Source of the DNA: Opeltia flavorubescens | Lineage: Eukaryota; Ascomycota; Lecanoromycetes; Teloschistales; Teloschistaceae | Reading direction: 5' to 3' | Assembly (NCBI GenBank): GCA_000442125.1 | Contig: KE546966.1 | Location: 396,969-460,968 of the forward strand | Length of the DNA stretch: 64,000 nucleotides | In this document: piece by piece, positions 20,720 to 32,286 of the stretch | Position numbering within the stretch: position 1 is the first letter of the stretch | How the letters are laid out: every line of letters begins with the position of its first letter | Program-made: the position numbers and the translations under genes | Notes under the pieces: model-generated | Databases searched by the model: none | What the model saw: the letters and a program-made list of their open reading frames with translations, nothing else | What the model was told of the DNA's origin: nothing

Positions 20720-21379
20720 TCAGTTATTTACCTCTTCTGCCCCGGCTTTCCTGGCACGGTCAGCAGCGATTTCGCACATTGCCTAGAATTATAGTCAGAT
20801 GGTATTGTCCTAGTCGACGTCCAGCCTACAAACCTTGATCGCAGCATTTCGCTCAGCCACGTCATCTTTGCGTTCTATTCGCAGCTTCATATCTTCCATG
20901 ATGGCAGATCTATCTCGTCCATCTACGAACACTCTGCTCGCACCCAATCAGTCTCGACGTTGAAGGCACTATTTGCAGTGTCCTCACATGTATCGAAGGC
21001 CTGGAAAAGTGTGTTCGTAAAGAGCATTAAGCTGAGACAAGGTTTCATTTGTTGAATCCCCATCCGTAGTCAGTTGAGCCTGTTCAGCCCTACTTTGCGT
21101 GCTTTCAATCTTGCTCTGGCCCAGTCGAGGATGAGCGGCTAAGATGCTTTCGAGCCATGCTTTGTCACTTGTCGAGCTTGATTCTGCCAACTCTGTGAGC
21201 TGTAGGCCGACACTGGTGATCAAGTCCTCATAAGAAGAGAAAGTCTTCTCGAGGAGTAGGCTGACGGATAAGGTGTGCAAGGGTACGCATGGCTCGAAAA
21301 GTCGATCGAGAATTGCAGCCCGCTCCTGGGTGGACAGACGAGGTATCGAAGCGACGGCTGGTAGTTGCCCGAGATACAT
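20720..21379 (-). CDS. 2-oxo-4-hydroxy-4-carboxy-5-ureidoimidazoline (OHCU) decarboxylase
   Basis: Third enzyme of urate catabolism; it decarboxylates OHCU to S-allantoin. Exons 20988-21379, 20834-20933 and 20720-20782; introns 54 and 51 bp; 184 aa, the usual size. Motifs: the N-terminal LSTQERAAILDRLFEPC helix, the active-site region LAAHPRLGQSK (the HPxLG histidine is catalytic in characterised members), LNALYEHTFPGLRYIVFVDG with the following R, and the C-terminal MKLRIERKDDVAERNAAIK region. Homologs are often peroxisomal, but the C-terminus EEVNN is not a PTS1 signal. It is divergent from the ADF-H gene with 436 bp between starts. No other purine-degradation gene is in the window. Confidence 0.9.
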
Positions 21380-21815
21380 AATTGTATGTAGATATGCAAA
21401 GCAAAGGTCGTGGAGAACGAAGAGTTGAGCTGCAGACTTCGGCCTGGCTTATCTAAACGGATTAGGGCGGAAGAGGAAAGGCGCAGCGGATATCGCGACG
21501 AACCTTGGATTTTGGCCCGTGCAAGAAACGGCAACTCCAGGGGAATTGGGAGAAGAGGTCTGCAACCCTTACTCTTCTCTCGTTCAACGATGAGCCGAAA
21601 TATCCTCAGCCATCCCACGTTTTCGTCGAGTTTGGCGTAATCACAGGTGTGATCTGAGATCCACATGTCCCCACGGTCTTCGTCCGAACCATATCCCTGA
21701 GTCCTAACAACAGTCCTCGAGCTTCCCAGGCCAGTATTGCCGACCCACCAACATCACGGCCCCAAGAACACAATTTTACGAGGGAAAAACATCCGACCTC
21801 TGATGCAGGTGCGCT
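21380..21815. other. Divergent promoter region, OHCU decarboxylase / ADF-H gene
   Basis: 436 bp shared upstream region. A minus-strand frame (21220-21666) overlaps the OHCU start in a different phase and has no recognisable wording. I see no clear binding-site cluster. Confidence 0.4.
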
Positions 21816-24800
21816 ATGTCACTCAATGGCCTGGATGCCTCCGAAGTCAATGAAGCATATCAATCCGCTTTGGGTGAAGGAGGAGGATGGTACGTAAATT
21901 TCTTGATGGTCTTTGGATAGTGCTGAACAAGTTTTCACCCAGGTTCCTTCTCAAATACACGGCTCGAGATGAGGTGAAGTTGCTTAAAAGAGGTAGTGGC
22001 GGCGTGATCGATATAAGGGACTCCATCACCAACCACGACGAACAATCACCATTATACGGCTTTGTACATTATAGAAGGCGGAAAGTAATCCTTAAATACG
22101 TACCTGAGGGAACCTCCCGTCTGCTGCAAGGTTTGTCGAAACGACGTATAAATTTGGCAACCCTTCACTAATACTACTTGTCTAGCTCGGGTGACCGTCC
22201 ACTTTCAATCCATAACCGAGAAATTCACGCCGTACGATACAGTGTTCTCATTTGCAACCGCGAAGGGATTGAACGATGTTGCACTTTCTTCGGCATGTTC
22301 ACTTCACACCGCAGCAGCCTCAATCAAATCATCAAGCGACTCGTTGCGGCAGCGAGGCCTGTCCGAAATCGCTGAGGACGTCAGCGAGCATCAACCCCCA
22401 GAATTAGAGCTTCCATCCGAGAAGCAAACGGAAGATCCTCCGTCTGGTGTGCCCACCCTACAGACTCGGCCGGAGAGGTCCGACAGCCTCTTGACCACGA
22501 CGGCAGCCACACCTTTACCTTCAGATGAACGGACAAAATCCAACTCGCCTTCGCGAAGAAGAAGGAATACAGATAAAGCTCTGCCGCCAACACCACGTGA
22601 GACCAAAGAAACTAAGGCTACTACGAGAAATGCTCTAGAGGACACATTCCTCGACTCGAGACCAAGCATTGAAGGACGACCCTCAATTCAGTCCCTGCGG
22701 CCGTCCATCAGAAGTATGCGGACATCGTACGAATATAGACCTAAAATAAAGCTAGGTCCCCGGCCATCCATAGAATCATCAAAGTACATGCACAGCCCCG
22801 ACCGAGAAATTGACGTACGACCAATTTCAACATTACCTAGCGGGGTTCGCTTGCCTGCTAGGAATCAAGCACCTGGAAGACCCAAATCAGCGAATGGACC
22901 AACACCCATTGCAGAGACGTCGGAAGTCCCCGTTCCGTCGCCAAAGCCTACAATACAGAGCACCATACCTGCAAAGACCCCGTCGCCTCCATCAAATGCA
23001 GTGCCTAAGCAGCTGCAGCATGTAGAGACTAAGACCTCTGCTATGACACCTGAGAAGCGGAGGCTCAAAAAGGCTTTGGAGCTCCGCCAAAGGCAGTTGG
23101 CAGCAAGAAAGGCTCACAATGCTTCAGACAAGATAGAAATTTCCCAACGTTATTTGGCCCAGCCCTCAACCGATCATACCAAACGTGAATCACTCACCGC
23201 AACATTACCCGATATCTCACCAGCAGATGATGGCACCACAGATGCGCTGCAAGAGAGAATTGATGCATTGAATCAAGATCCTGACATTGTTCATGTTGGC
23301 CCACAGACCCTAGGTAAAGGGGAACAAGAAAACTTTGAGGTCTCTCCTATATCGATCCCAGAAGTATCTGATGGTCCGTCAACTCAAGCTTCTTCTATCA
23401 GTGACGAGGATGAGACACCTACCAAACTCGAGCCCGCGACTGAAGATAAGCACATTAAGGATGATTTGGCAACGGCATTGGCTGTTGAACCGCGAAGCAA
23501 AAACAACGGGGCGGTTCGTGAACCGCATAGCCCACAAGTGGAGGGCCAAGCTCCTATTCCAGAGCCGCCATTGAGCAATGAGCCAAACACAAATCCATCG
23601 ATGACCGATATCGCTCCGCATGAGAAACAGGAGGATGCTAGTAGTGGAACCCTGCAGCTTGACCCGACTTACAGTCAGAGCTCCCTCGGATCAATCGACG
23701 TTTGTATAGGAGAATCATTTACCCGAGTATCCTCGAGCAGCGATCCTCCGAGCCCGCTTTTCGTTCGACGATCCAGCTCTTTGAGATCAGTCAATACTGG
23801 CGTCGACGGAGTCAAGCCGCATGAGATTCCTCTGCCTCCAATCGACGAAGATGAAGAGATAAGTCTAAGTCCACATAGGAAGGCTTTCGATGAGCACTCT
23901 CCGTCACGCTCACATGCATATGGTGAAGAGCGCCAACTTAATGCGCCTCTCCAGGCGCAGAAGGAAGAGGGATTGAGGGAGTCAAGGTCCTCGATGGCGG
24001 AATCTTTCATCGAGCAGCGAGAACGACGGACACGAAGACATGGCCTTATCAGCCCCATGAAGAGAGTTTCCAGTCCGGATTATTCGGACGAGCAATTCCT
24101 TTCGGACGACTCTTTCATGGAAGAGCTCCAATGTGCCACCGTTCAAGAAGCGAAGCCAATCTCTGTTTCGAAATCGCCAATCATGCCGGTTTTCCCACGG
24201 TCGGTTTCAGAGTCAAAGTCCACTGATGAGCTCAGGCCTGCCAGTGCAGGTAATCGTCTCAACAGACCGAAGCGGCAAGACGACCACCAGCCCATGATGC
24301 CGAAACTTCCGGATCTCTATTCTGCCCGGTCAGCATCGGCTTCTCATGCGCCCTTACTGGAAACTCAAGTTTCACCCACAACCTTTAAGAAAGGTGGCGT
24401 TTCGTCGGGTATCTCACAGCGGATTAAAGCCCTTGAGCAACTTTCAAGTCGCCCTGCCAGTCCAGCATCTCAGCTTTCTTCGCCACCCTCAGCCCCGCCA
24501 CCGTCGAACTTTCGGCGTAAGCCTTCATTTCCCGCTTCACAAGCAGCCGTAGAGATCGCCAAACCGGGTTCTCAACAGTCCAACACGAGCAGCCTTATGC
24601 CTTTCCCGCTCAAATCACACTCATCTGACAGAAATCCGCAGAATATCAGTGACAATGTCGTCAGAATAGATGTGGCTACAAAGTCTGGAAAGGCACGTCC
24701 AGAATCCATTTCAGTGACCGCTCGAATCATCAGAGGGGCCAAAAACAAGATTCTCGATGCACCCGAAGATCCATCTAAGCCAGGGAGTATAGACCTCTAT

Positions 24801-25668
24801 CCTAGCCCATTGATCGTAGAGCATCAGTCTATGAGACCTACAACCCCACTCTCACCACTGATGCCGCCGAAGCCGTCTTATGCCAGATCAATTTCTTCTA
24901 CAAGCACCACTCAAAAAAGTGACCCGTTAATAAGGCCTCGGCGAGACTCCATCTCCAGTCGTCTATCATCCACTCCCAGCCGACGGGGAAGTGAACCTGA
25001 ACTCCCACGCACCATGAGCGATACTTCAATTCATAGCATCGTCAATATTGACGGATCCAAAGAGGAGAAAAAAGAATCAAGAAAAAGCCGATTGTTCAAG
25101 AGAATGTCCAACATATCAGCAGCGTCTCGGCGAAGCATCGCCTCCGCGTTGAGCCCTGTCAGAAAAGATATCAAGGAGGAGCCCATTGTTGAGCACCACG
25201 AGCCGAGTCGTGAGACGATTCAGGCACTGTCGGTCGACATTGGAGACGTCAACATTCAATTCCCGGATACACTCCTGTGGAAGCGGAGACACATGAAAGT
25301 CGATGAACAGGGACTCCTAGTGCTCTCCGCCTCGAAAGCAGACAATGTAAGTCGCCAGTACTATGGATAATGTGGCTATGCATAACGTTAACTTGTCATA
25401 GAATTCCAAAGTAATTCCTAAACGGTACCCCTTTACGGAGTTTAACCCGCCATATCTACCGGATCAAGATCAACAGGAATTGCCAAACAGTAAGCAAACT
25501 TGCCACCATACTACGCGCTCTCTCTCAAGCTAATCCGGTATAGGTGTCATCCTTGACTTCAGAGATGGAAGTTCCTTACAGTGCGCCTGTGAAAATCCTT
25601 ACATGCAAACCGAAGTGTTCCGAGCGCTCAAGCAGGCGCATTACAAGTCTAATACACCACCGTCGTGA
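21816..25668 (+). CDS. Large ADF-H (cofilin-fold) domain protein
   Basis: Predicted actin-regulatory protein. Exons 21816-21889, 21943-22130, 22186-25346, 25402-25489 and 25544-25668; introns 53-55 bp; 1,211 aa. Residues 1 to about 130 form an actin-depolymerising-factor homology domain: GLDASEVNEAYQSALGEGGG, then WFLLKYTARDEVKLL, SPLYGFVHYRRRKVILKYVP, EGTSRLLQARVTVHFQSI. About 900 residues of Ser/Pro-rich disorder follow, with many RPSIE/RPSIR-like repeats, PPTPRE and acidic-Ser sites. Near residues 810-860 there is a better-ordered block (VTARIIRGAKNKILDAPEDP). The last 120 residues look folded: VDIGDVNIQFPDTLLWKRRH, then VDEQGLLVLSASKADN and a C-terminal EVFRALKQAHY helix, plausibly a PH-like domain. 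The arrangement suggests an actin-patch or polarity scaffold; this is inference. All five joins keep frame. Confidence 0.85.
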
Positions 25669-26091
25669 ATTAATTTCTTCGAAAAATAGATACCCATTGA
25701 AAGATTTTTTCTTCCGCCATTTCAAGGATCGGATGAGTATGATTGACGTACATGATTGGTTGTGGGGCAGAGGGAAGGGGGGTTAGAGCCGGGGCTTTTT
25801 CCATGTACACGGACTCGGAGGTCTATAGTTTGCGTTGGATGTACTCGAGGGCGGATCTGTGTGTTTCGTAGCCTCGTTCTCGTCCTAGCGCTGTTCTTCA
25901 TTGCGAGTATTAGAAGTGATATGGGGTGGAGGCTTGTAAATCTAGTAGCGTTTGCCTCACCTACGTACTGTACATGAACGAAACAAGCGAGTCTACATTG
26001 ATCCATTGTGGGTCATTGACTATAACTCTGCATTCAAGTGGATATGGACAAAATGGTATATATCCGTTACCCTAGGTTGTTAAAAATCTTG
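25669..26091. other. Convergent intergenic region
   Basis: 423 bp between the ADF-H gene stop and the stop of the NDUFAF6-like gene. Short overlapping frames on both strands are not convincing. I see nothing further. Confidence 0.45.
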
Positions 26092-27375
26092 TTAGAACAT
26101 CCGCCTTCGATAAGCCAGCCATGCCTTCCAGGGTAATCTCCAATCTCTCCTCCTCAGATCCTCTGCGAAAACATTGAAATCCATCTTCTCCAACCTCCTT
26201 AGCCATAGCTCCGCCGACACCGCAGGCATGAAAACGCCAAATGCGCTTTCCACTTCCTCTTTCTGCTGCGCGCTCTTATCTTTCGTCATCGTCGGTCCTC
26301 CAACTCCGCCTCTTCTTTCTCCGCCATCATACTGCTGTTCTCCTTCGCCTTGGTGATAACGATGCCCCTCCTCCCCCTCGTACTCAAACGCATGCCCCAC
26401 GTCCCCTCCCCCTTGCACATTCTTCACCATCTGCCTAGCCGTGATCAAATGATCGCTCGCCCTCGTCGCGACCTGGAAGACAGCGTCCTTGAGTCCCTCC
26501 GCTTCAGCACCGTGACGAAGCACATTTTCTTCTTTCAACCCCGTTTCCGCCATGATATCCAATGGCAAGGTGACGGCGCCCTGCTGCGTGCGCTGCGCGT
26601 CCAAGGTGCCGCCAAGGCTGGAGGAATTGCTGTGGTGGTTTGGAGGCGGAGGGAATGCGAGTAGGGGGACACCACGGAGGACGGCGATGATGCCGAGGGC
26701 TTTCCCTATGTGAGAGGCGATGTGGTCGGCTGTTATTGAGTGGAGGGGTAGAGCTGAGAGGGTTAGGTAGAGGAGGGTGGAGTATGTGTTTTCGGCGTAT
26801 TGTTCCAGGCTGGCGAGCGTGGGGTAGGGGGCGTTGGTAGAGTATTTCTCTCGCGCGGAGATTATGCGGAGGAACCAGGATTTATTTAGGGGGGGTTTGG
26901 TTGCGGTGCTTTCGTGGTGCTGCTGCTGTTGGCGGAGGTTTGCGAGGACAGAGGAAAGGAGAACGGCAACAGGTTGTTTGGCGGGGGAGAGAGCGAAGGC
27001 GGAGTTTATGGTGTCGCGCCAGAATTGGTAGCGCATGCCACGGACAGGGGCGGAAGAAGATGTGTCGGGGATGCGAGCGAGTTCGAGGTTGAAGGCGCGG
27101 ATGGCGAGATGAGCGGGACGGAGATGGGGAGGGAGGAAGGTGGAGAGGATATAGGATGGGTGGTCATATTGTCTGTAGGGAACGTAAGTGCCTGTATTCG
27201 ACTTATGGTGGAAATGATGAAGTACCTACTGTAGAAGGTTGGTGCAGTATTGGGTTGCTCGACGGACTTCTTCGTCTGATACGCCGGATATTGTGTAGTC
27301 TGAATAATGTGCTAGACATCTTGAGGACCTCAGGATCTTAGGCCGTAGCCGTGTGTTGTAGCGAGCAATGTTCAT
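26092..27375 (-). CDS. NDUFAF6-like mitochondrial complex I assembly factor (squalene/phytoene synthase fold)
   Basis: Member of the squalene/phytoene synthase superfamily that in animals (NDUFAF6) supports complex I assembly rather than terpene synthesis. Exons 27230-27375 and 26092-27172; the 57 bp intron joins QYCTNLLQ to QYDHPSYIL; 408 aa. The N-terminus MNIARYNTRLRPKILRSSRC is Arg-rich without acids, as in a mitochondrial presequence. Core wording: RPAHLAIRAFNLELARIPD, GMRYQFWRDTINSAFALSPA, LYLTLSALPLHSITADHIAS, HIGKALGIIAVLRGVPLLAF, LPLDIMAETGLKEENVLR and VATRASDHLITARQMV. A Gly/Glu/Tyr-rich insertion lies at about residues 290-330. The C-terminus RDWRLPWKAWLAYRRRMF is typical. An overlapping ATG frame (MSSTLFRLHNIRRI) in exon 1 also looks presequence-like but does not lead into the core. 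Divergent from RAD5 by 358 bp. Confidence 0.88.
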
Positions 27376-27733
27376 CCAGTTCAGTGCAAGGACTCAATTC
27401 ACAGTTTCAATCCCAAATATCAACATTGTAAAATCTATTATGACGTAATCGTACCCCTTTACGACATGCTTTTACTTCTGTTTTCGGAAGCCCGACATAT
27501 CGATTCACAGTGGAGGCATCATCTTAAAGATCATCAAGCTAGTATATCCAATGAAGAAAAAATAAGATCGTGATAGACAATTTCATGAGCCAAGGGAATC
27601 TGAGTATCAATGGAATGACGTTGATACCAATCTAAGTGCGGGACCTTTCCGCAAATCACGAGTTCTCGCGAAGCGCGTTTGGATTTTAATCTTCTCAACC
27701 CCCGCGAGCCCCGTCACCTGTCAAGGTTGCACG

Positions 27734-30700
27734 ATGAGCGTTGCTGAGATCGATCAAAGGCCCAGAAAGAAGAGGAGATTTTTTGTGGAAGATTCTCCGC
27801 CGCCTGAAGAGCAACTAGCACCACCCTCGCTAGGAAACCACAATGCAACTGCTACAGTTATCTATGAGAGCAAAGTGCCCTCAGAGGCAAAAGGCGCACC
27901 TACAACTTCAACCACTGATCGTGCACATGCCATTCCTCAGAGTAAAACAAAATCTGGGCAAGGACAGACTGGCTTCGACAAATCAATCTTTGAGAGTTTT
28001 GTAGGACAAGATGTGCCATCCACTGTCATCAGTCGACTTCGAGAGCTCGCCGGAAATGACATGGAGCGTGCAATCAACATGTACCTGGACGGATCATGGA
28101 AAGCGGACGTCCCTGCACGACCATCTTCATCCTCCATAATGACAGCCTTTGCTCAAACAAGAGACCAAAAGACCTCCCCTCGGCCAAGACCGCTCGAGAC
28201 GCCACAATTTACTCCTCCGAAGACCAAGCCGCAGCTCGATGCTATGCCTGATAAAAGATATATCGGGGCTTTCGGAGTAGGTGGGTGGGCCACCAAGAGC
28301 GGAACCTCGTTATTGAAGCATGGAGAGACCACCAGGATAGACCGGACAAAAATCAAGCCGCCTACAAAGGTCGGCAGAGGCGGTAAAGTTATCCAGTCCA
28401 CCAAGAATCTTGCTGGCAAAAATCGTAATGATACTATTGTTCGTTTTACAAATTCCAAAGGAGAGGAAGTTGGACGGTTACCCAAAGAGACTGCAGAATG
28501 GGTGTCTACCTTGATCGATCAGAAGGTGTGTCATTTTGAAGGCACCTGCGTGTTCGCACCAGACAGAATTCGGGTCAACGACACCGTCTATCTGCAGCTG
28601 CGGTGCTCGATGTTACGGCAAGCATTCGAGACCAGCTCCTTTGTTAAACCTGCAGACAACCGGACTACTGGCATCTTTGAAGAGAAGGAAACATCTGAAG
28701 AAAAGGATCTACGGATGAGGCAAGTTTCCCTTGTGAAGCTCTTTGATGAAGTCAATTTGCACCCCGCTATGATCAATGAAACCACTGCGAAGCACAANCG
28801 ACAAGGTATACTGCAAGCAGCAGAGATTGCGGAACAGTATGACAAGGATGGTGAAACTAAAAAGCAGAAGCCTACTGAAGACGGGAAATCCACACCGCCC
28901 GCTGATGAGGAAGCTGAAGAAGGGGCAGAGCTTGAGCAAGATCAGCTTGATACTTTGTACAAAAAGGCCCAGTCTTTTGATTTCAATACACCCACCAGGG
29001 AACCCGCAGATGACTTCACCATGAACTTGCGGAAGTATCAGAAACAGGCACTTCACTGGATGATTAGTAAAGAAAGAGACGAAAAGAGCGAGAACAAAGA
29101 GATATCCATGCATCCATTATGGGAGGAGTACGCGTGGCCCATTAAGGATATGGAAGATCATGCTGTGCCCACTGTAATCGGTCAAGATAAGTTCTATGTC
29201 AACCCATATTCCGGTGAACTTTCTCTGGATTTTCCTGTTCAAGAACAGCACTGCCTTGGTGGTATCCTTGCCGATGAGATGGGTCTTGGGAAGACGATCG
29301 AGATGTTGAGTCTTATGCATTCAAACCGATCGGATCTCGCAATGCAAACAACGCAGAATGTACCATCTTCCGTCATTGATTTACCGAGGCTGCCGAAAAG
29401 CTCTACATCGGTTGAATCAGCACCTTGTACGACGCTCGTCGTGGCACCTATGTCATTACTAGCTCAATGGGAGAGCGAAGCGATCAAGGCGTCAAAGCCC
29501 GGCACTTTGAAAACACTTGTGTACTACGGCAGCGACAAGGCCGCCAATCTACAGCATATGTGCTGTGAAGCCAATGCTGCTTCCGCACCAAATCTCATCA
29601 TCACGAGCTACGGCATAGTGCTTTCCGAGTTCAATCAGGTGGCTGGCCGAGGCGGTGATCGTGGTTCTCATGGTGGACTATTCTCACTGGACTTCTTCCG
29701 CGTCATACTCGACGAAGCACATTTCATAAAGAACAGGCAGTCCAAGACAGCTAAGGCATGCTATGAAATTAGTGCTCAGCACAGATGGGTATTGACTGGG
29801 ACACCAATCGTGAACCGACTCGAGGATCTGTTCAGCCTCGTCCGTTTCCTTCGGGTCGAACCGTGGAACAACTTCTCATTCTGGAAGACATTCATTACTG
29901 TTCCATTTGAGTCCAAGGATGTTCTCCGGGCCCTTGATGTCGTACAAACTGTCCTCGAACCCCTGGTGCTACGCCGGACGAAAGACATGAAGACTCCAGA
30001 CGGTCAGGCTTTGGTGCCTCTCCCTCCTCGTACTATCGACATTGAAGAAATCGAGCTACCGAAGCAAGAACGCGAAGTTTACGACTACATCTATACTCGA
30101 GCCAAACGTACATTCAATGCCACTATGGAGGCAGGTACACTACTCAAATCCTACACAACCATCTTTGCACAGATCCTACGGCTTCGCCAATCCTGCTGTC
30201 ATCCCATCCTCACCCGCAACAAAGCTATTGCGGCGGAGGAGGAAGACGCTGCCGCTGCAGCTGACGTAGCAAACGGCCTCGCTGACGACATGGATCTCCA
30301 GGAGTTGATCGAGCGCTTCACGTCTGATTCCGGTAGTGAAGAAGACATATCAAACAGATTCGGAGCCCACGTCCTACAACAGATCCAGTCTGAAGCCAAC
30401 AATGAATGCCCCATTTGTGCTGAAGAGCCCATGATCGAACCAGCCGTTACGGGCTGTTGGCACAGCGCCTGTAAGCAATGTCTCCTCGACTACATAGAGC
30501 ATCAAAAAGACAAGCAAGAACTACCCCTGTGCTTCAATTGCCGAGAACCCATCAACCAACGGGATATCTTCGAAATCGTCCACGAAGACGACGAGAATGA
30601 AGGAGCAACAGCAACAGCAGCCTCATCCTCAGCAGACCTCTACTCCGCCACACCTCCCCACTCCACTTCTCACGAAACCGAGAAAGCACCACCGAAAAAG

Positions 30701-31363
30701 ATCTCCCTCCGTCGCATAGGCAGCGACTCCTCCGCCAAAATCGCCGCACTAATCACCCACTTAAAACGCATCCGCACCTCTTCCCCCACCATGAAATCCG
30801 TCGTCTTCTCCCAATTCACCTCGTTCCTCGACCTCATCGCCCCAGCTCTCACACGTGCGCATATCCCGTTCCTCCGCTTCGACGGCACCATGAACCAAAA
30901 AGTCCGCGCGTCGACCATCACCTCCTTCACGGAATCTCCCAAGGGGATGGTACTATTATTGAGTTTGAGGGCCGGGGGTGTAGGACTCAATTTGACAGCA
31001 GCGAAAAGAGTGTTCATGATGGATCCGTGGTGGAGTTTTGCGGTGGAGGCGCAGGCGATTGATCGCGTTCATCGCATGGGGCAGGAGGGGGAGGTGAAGG
31101 TTGTGAGGTTTGTGGTTCGGGGGAGTATTGAGGGGAGGATGTTGAGGATTCAGGAGAGGAAGAAGTTTATGTGAGTCTTATTTCCTTGTTTGGGTTTTAC
31201 CTGGTTATGTTTTCTACTCTCGACAAGAAGAGTGGACAGTGAAGTTGGAGAATGATTGGCTAATTCTTTGTGTTTTTGTGGCAGTGCGAGCTCTTTGGGA
31301 ATGATGAATGAAGAGGAGAAGAAGATGCAAAGGATTGAGGATATCAAGGAGTTGCTTTCCTGA
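27734..31363 (+). CDS. RAD5: DNA repair helicase/ubiquitin ligase Rad5 (HLTF homolog)
   Basis: SWI2/SNF2 ATPase and E3 ligase that polyubiquitylates PCNA with Mms2-Ubc13 for error-free damage bypass and remodels stalled forks. Exons 27734-31170 and 31285-31363 (114 bp intron); about 1,171 aa. In order: a UBA-like helix pair at about residues 85-120 (SRLRELAGNDMERAINMYLD), a HIRAN domain at about 173-310 (CVFAPDRIRVNDTVYLQLRC), helicase motif I GGILADEMGLGKT near 510, DEAH near 659 (RVILDEAHFIKNRQS), motif III VLTGTPIVNRLEDLFSLVRF, a C3HC4 RING near 891 (CPICAEEP...CWHSACKQC...CFNC), and motifs V/VI (LSLRAGGVGLNLTAAKRVFM, QAIDRVHRMGQ). An ambiguous base at 28799 leaves one residue unclear (about 356). 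The second exon encodes ASSLGMMNEEEKKMQRIEDI, the usual C-terminus. Confidence 0.95.
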
Positions 31364-32286
31364 TCTCGCGTCGACGCCGATGGGCGGACGTGCGTTGCTT
31401 GGTTGGTTTTGCTCGACAAGATATGGGGATAGGGGTTAAAATTGAGGTGCAGGGGCTTAACAAGGCTTCGATTTTCTCACATATTTACACGACATCAAGG
31501 TAACAAGCGGAATCAGGAGTACTATCAGTATTTTTGTATTCATCAGCGAACATCACCAGATATTTGTTATTGTACAAATTTCTATCTAATGTATGGTCAC
31601 GATTCCCAGAACTCCGAATGCTTATTTCTCATCTAGATCATTTTTACATCTGCCAATGTATGATCTTGCGCTATTTGTGCTTATGGGAGTCTACCACGGC
31701 CACAAGGTTTGCGATCCAAAAGAGGATGTTTTCTACACCCTCGCAGTCTTCGCTTCAGCGGTTTGAGGAAGATAATTCTGTAGTGAAACCACGGTCTACC
31801 AGCGAATGATTCAGCCAGAGCGAAGCGAAGGTTTGCTTCATCGTCAGTGGTGGCAGAGGGGGGTGTGAGATGCGGTATGTCACGAGACAATTCGTGCATA
31901 TTTTGCGTCGTCCATGAATTTCCCGTACTATCAACAGGTTGCCGATTCGATTTTAGGACCCATGAATATTGATTACTGGAAGACTCCTTTTCTGACGCCA
32001 ATCGCCTATAATCCTCGGTCTTTCCCTCTTGTACGAATGCCTCGGCGTTCAGAACATGGGAAGGAGCGCAACGTAGCCGTTTTGGCCCTCATAGGCACAC
32101 CGTCGGAGGGTGGATTCTGCCAATGATACGAGCTCGGTCACTGTCGCCGAGCTGCAGCTGCTAAGATCTACAGGTTGGAAGTCCCCGAGGAAGGACTCGC
32201 ACTTGATCGTTGGCAGTTCCGTAAAGGAAGTATTGGGAGTGGAATCTGGTTGCAGACCAGTGACAAGGTAGATCAATATTAACCCA
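31364..32286. other. Intergenic region with an unassigned minus-strand open frame
   Basis: 923 bp between the stops of RAD5 (+) and the F-box gene (-). On the minus strand a frame is open from about 32090 to 31681, giving wording such as DYRRLASEKESSSNQYSWVL and FALAESFAGRPWFHYRIIFL, but it lacks an upstream ATG. A second frame at 32049-32276 (TSFTELPTIKCESFLGDFQP) overlaps its start. I do not recognise either; they could be a spliced gene or a decayed one. No other signal seen. Confidence 0.3.

Noticed and set aside
27229-27345. Alternative product of the NDUFAF6-like gene starting MSSTLFRLHNIRRI.
   Set aside because: It looks like a presequence, but the frame does not join the conserved core; the ATG at 27375 does.
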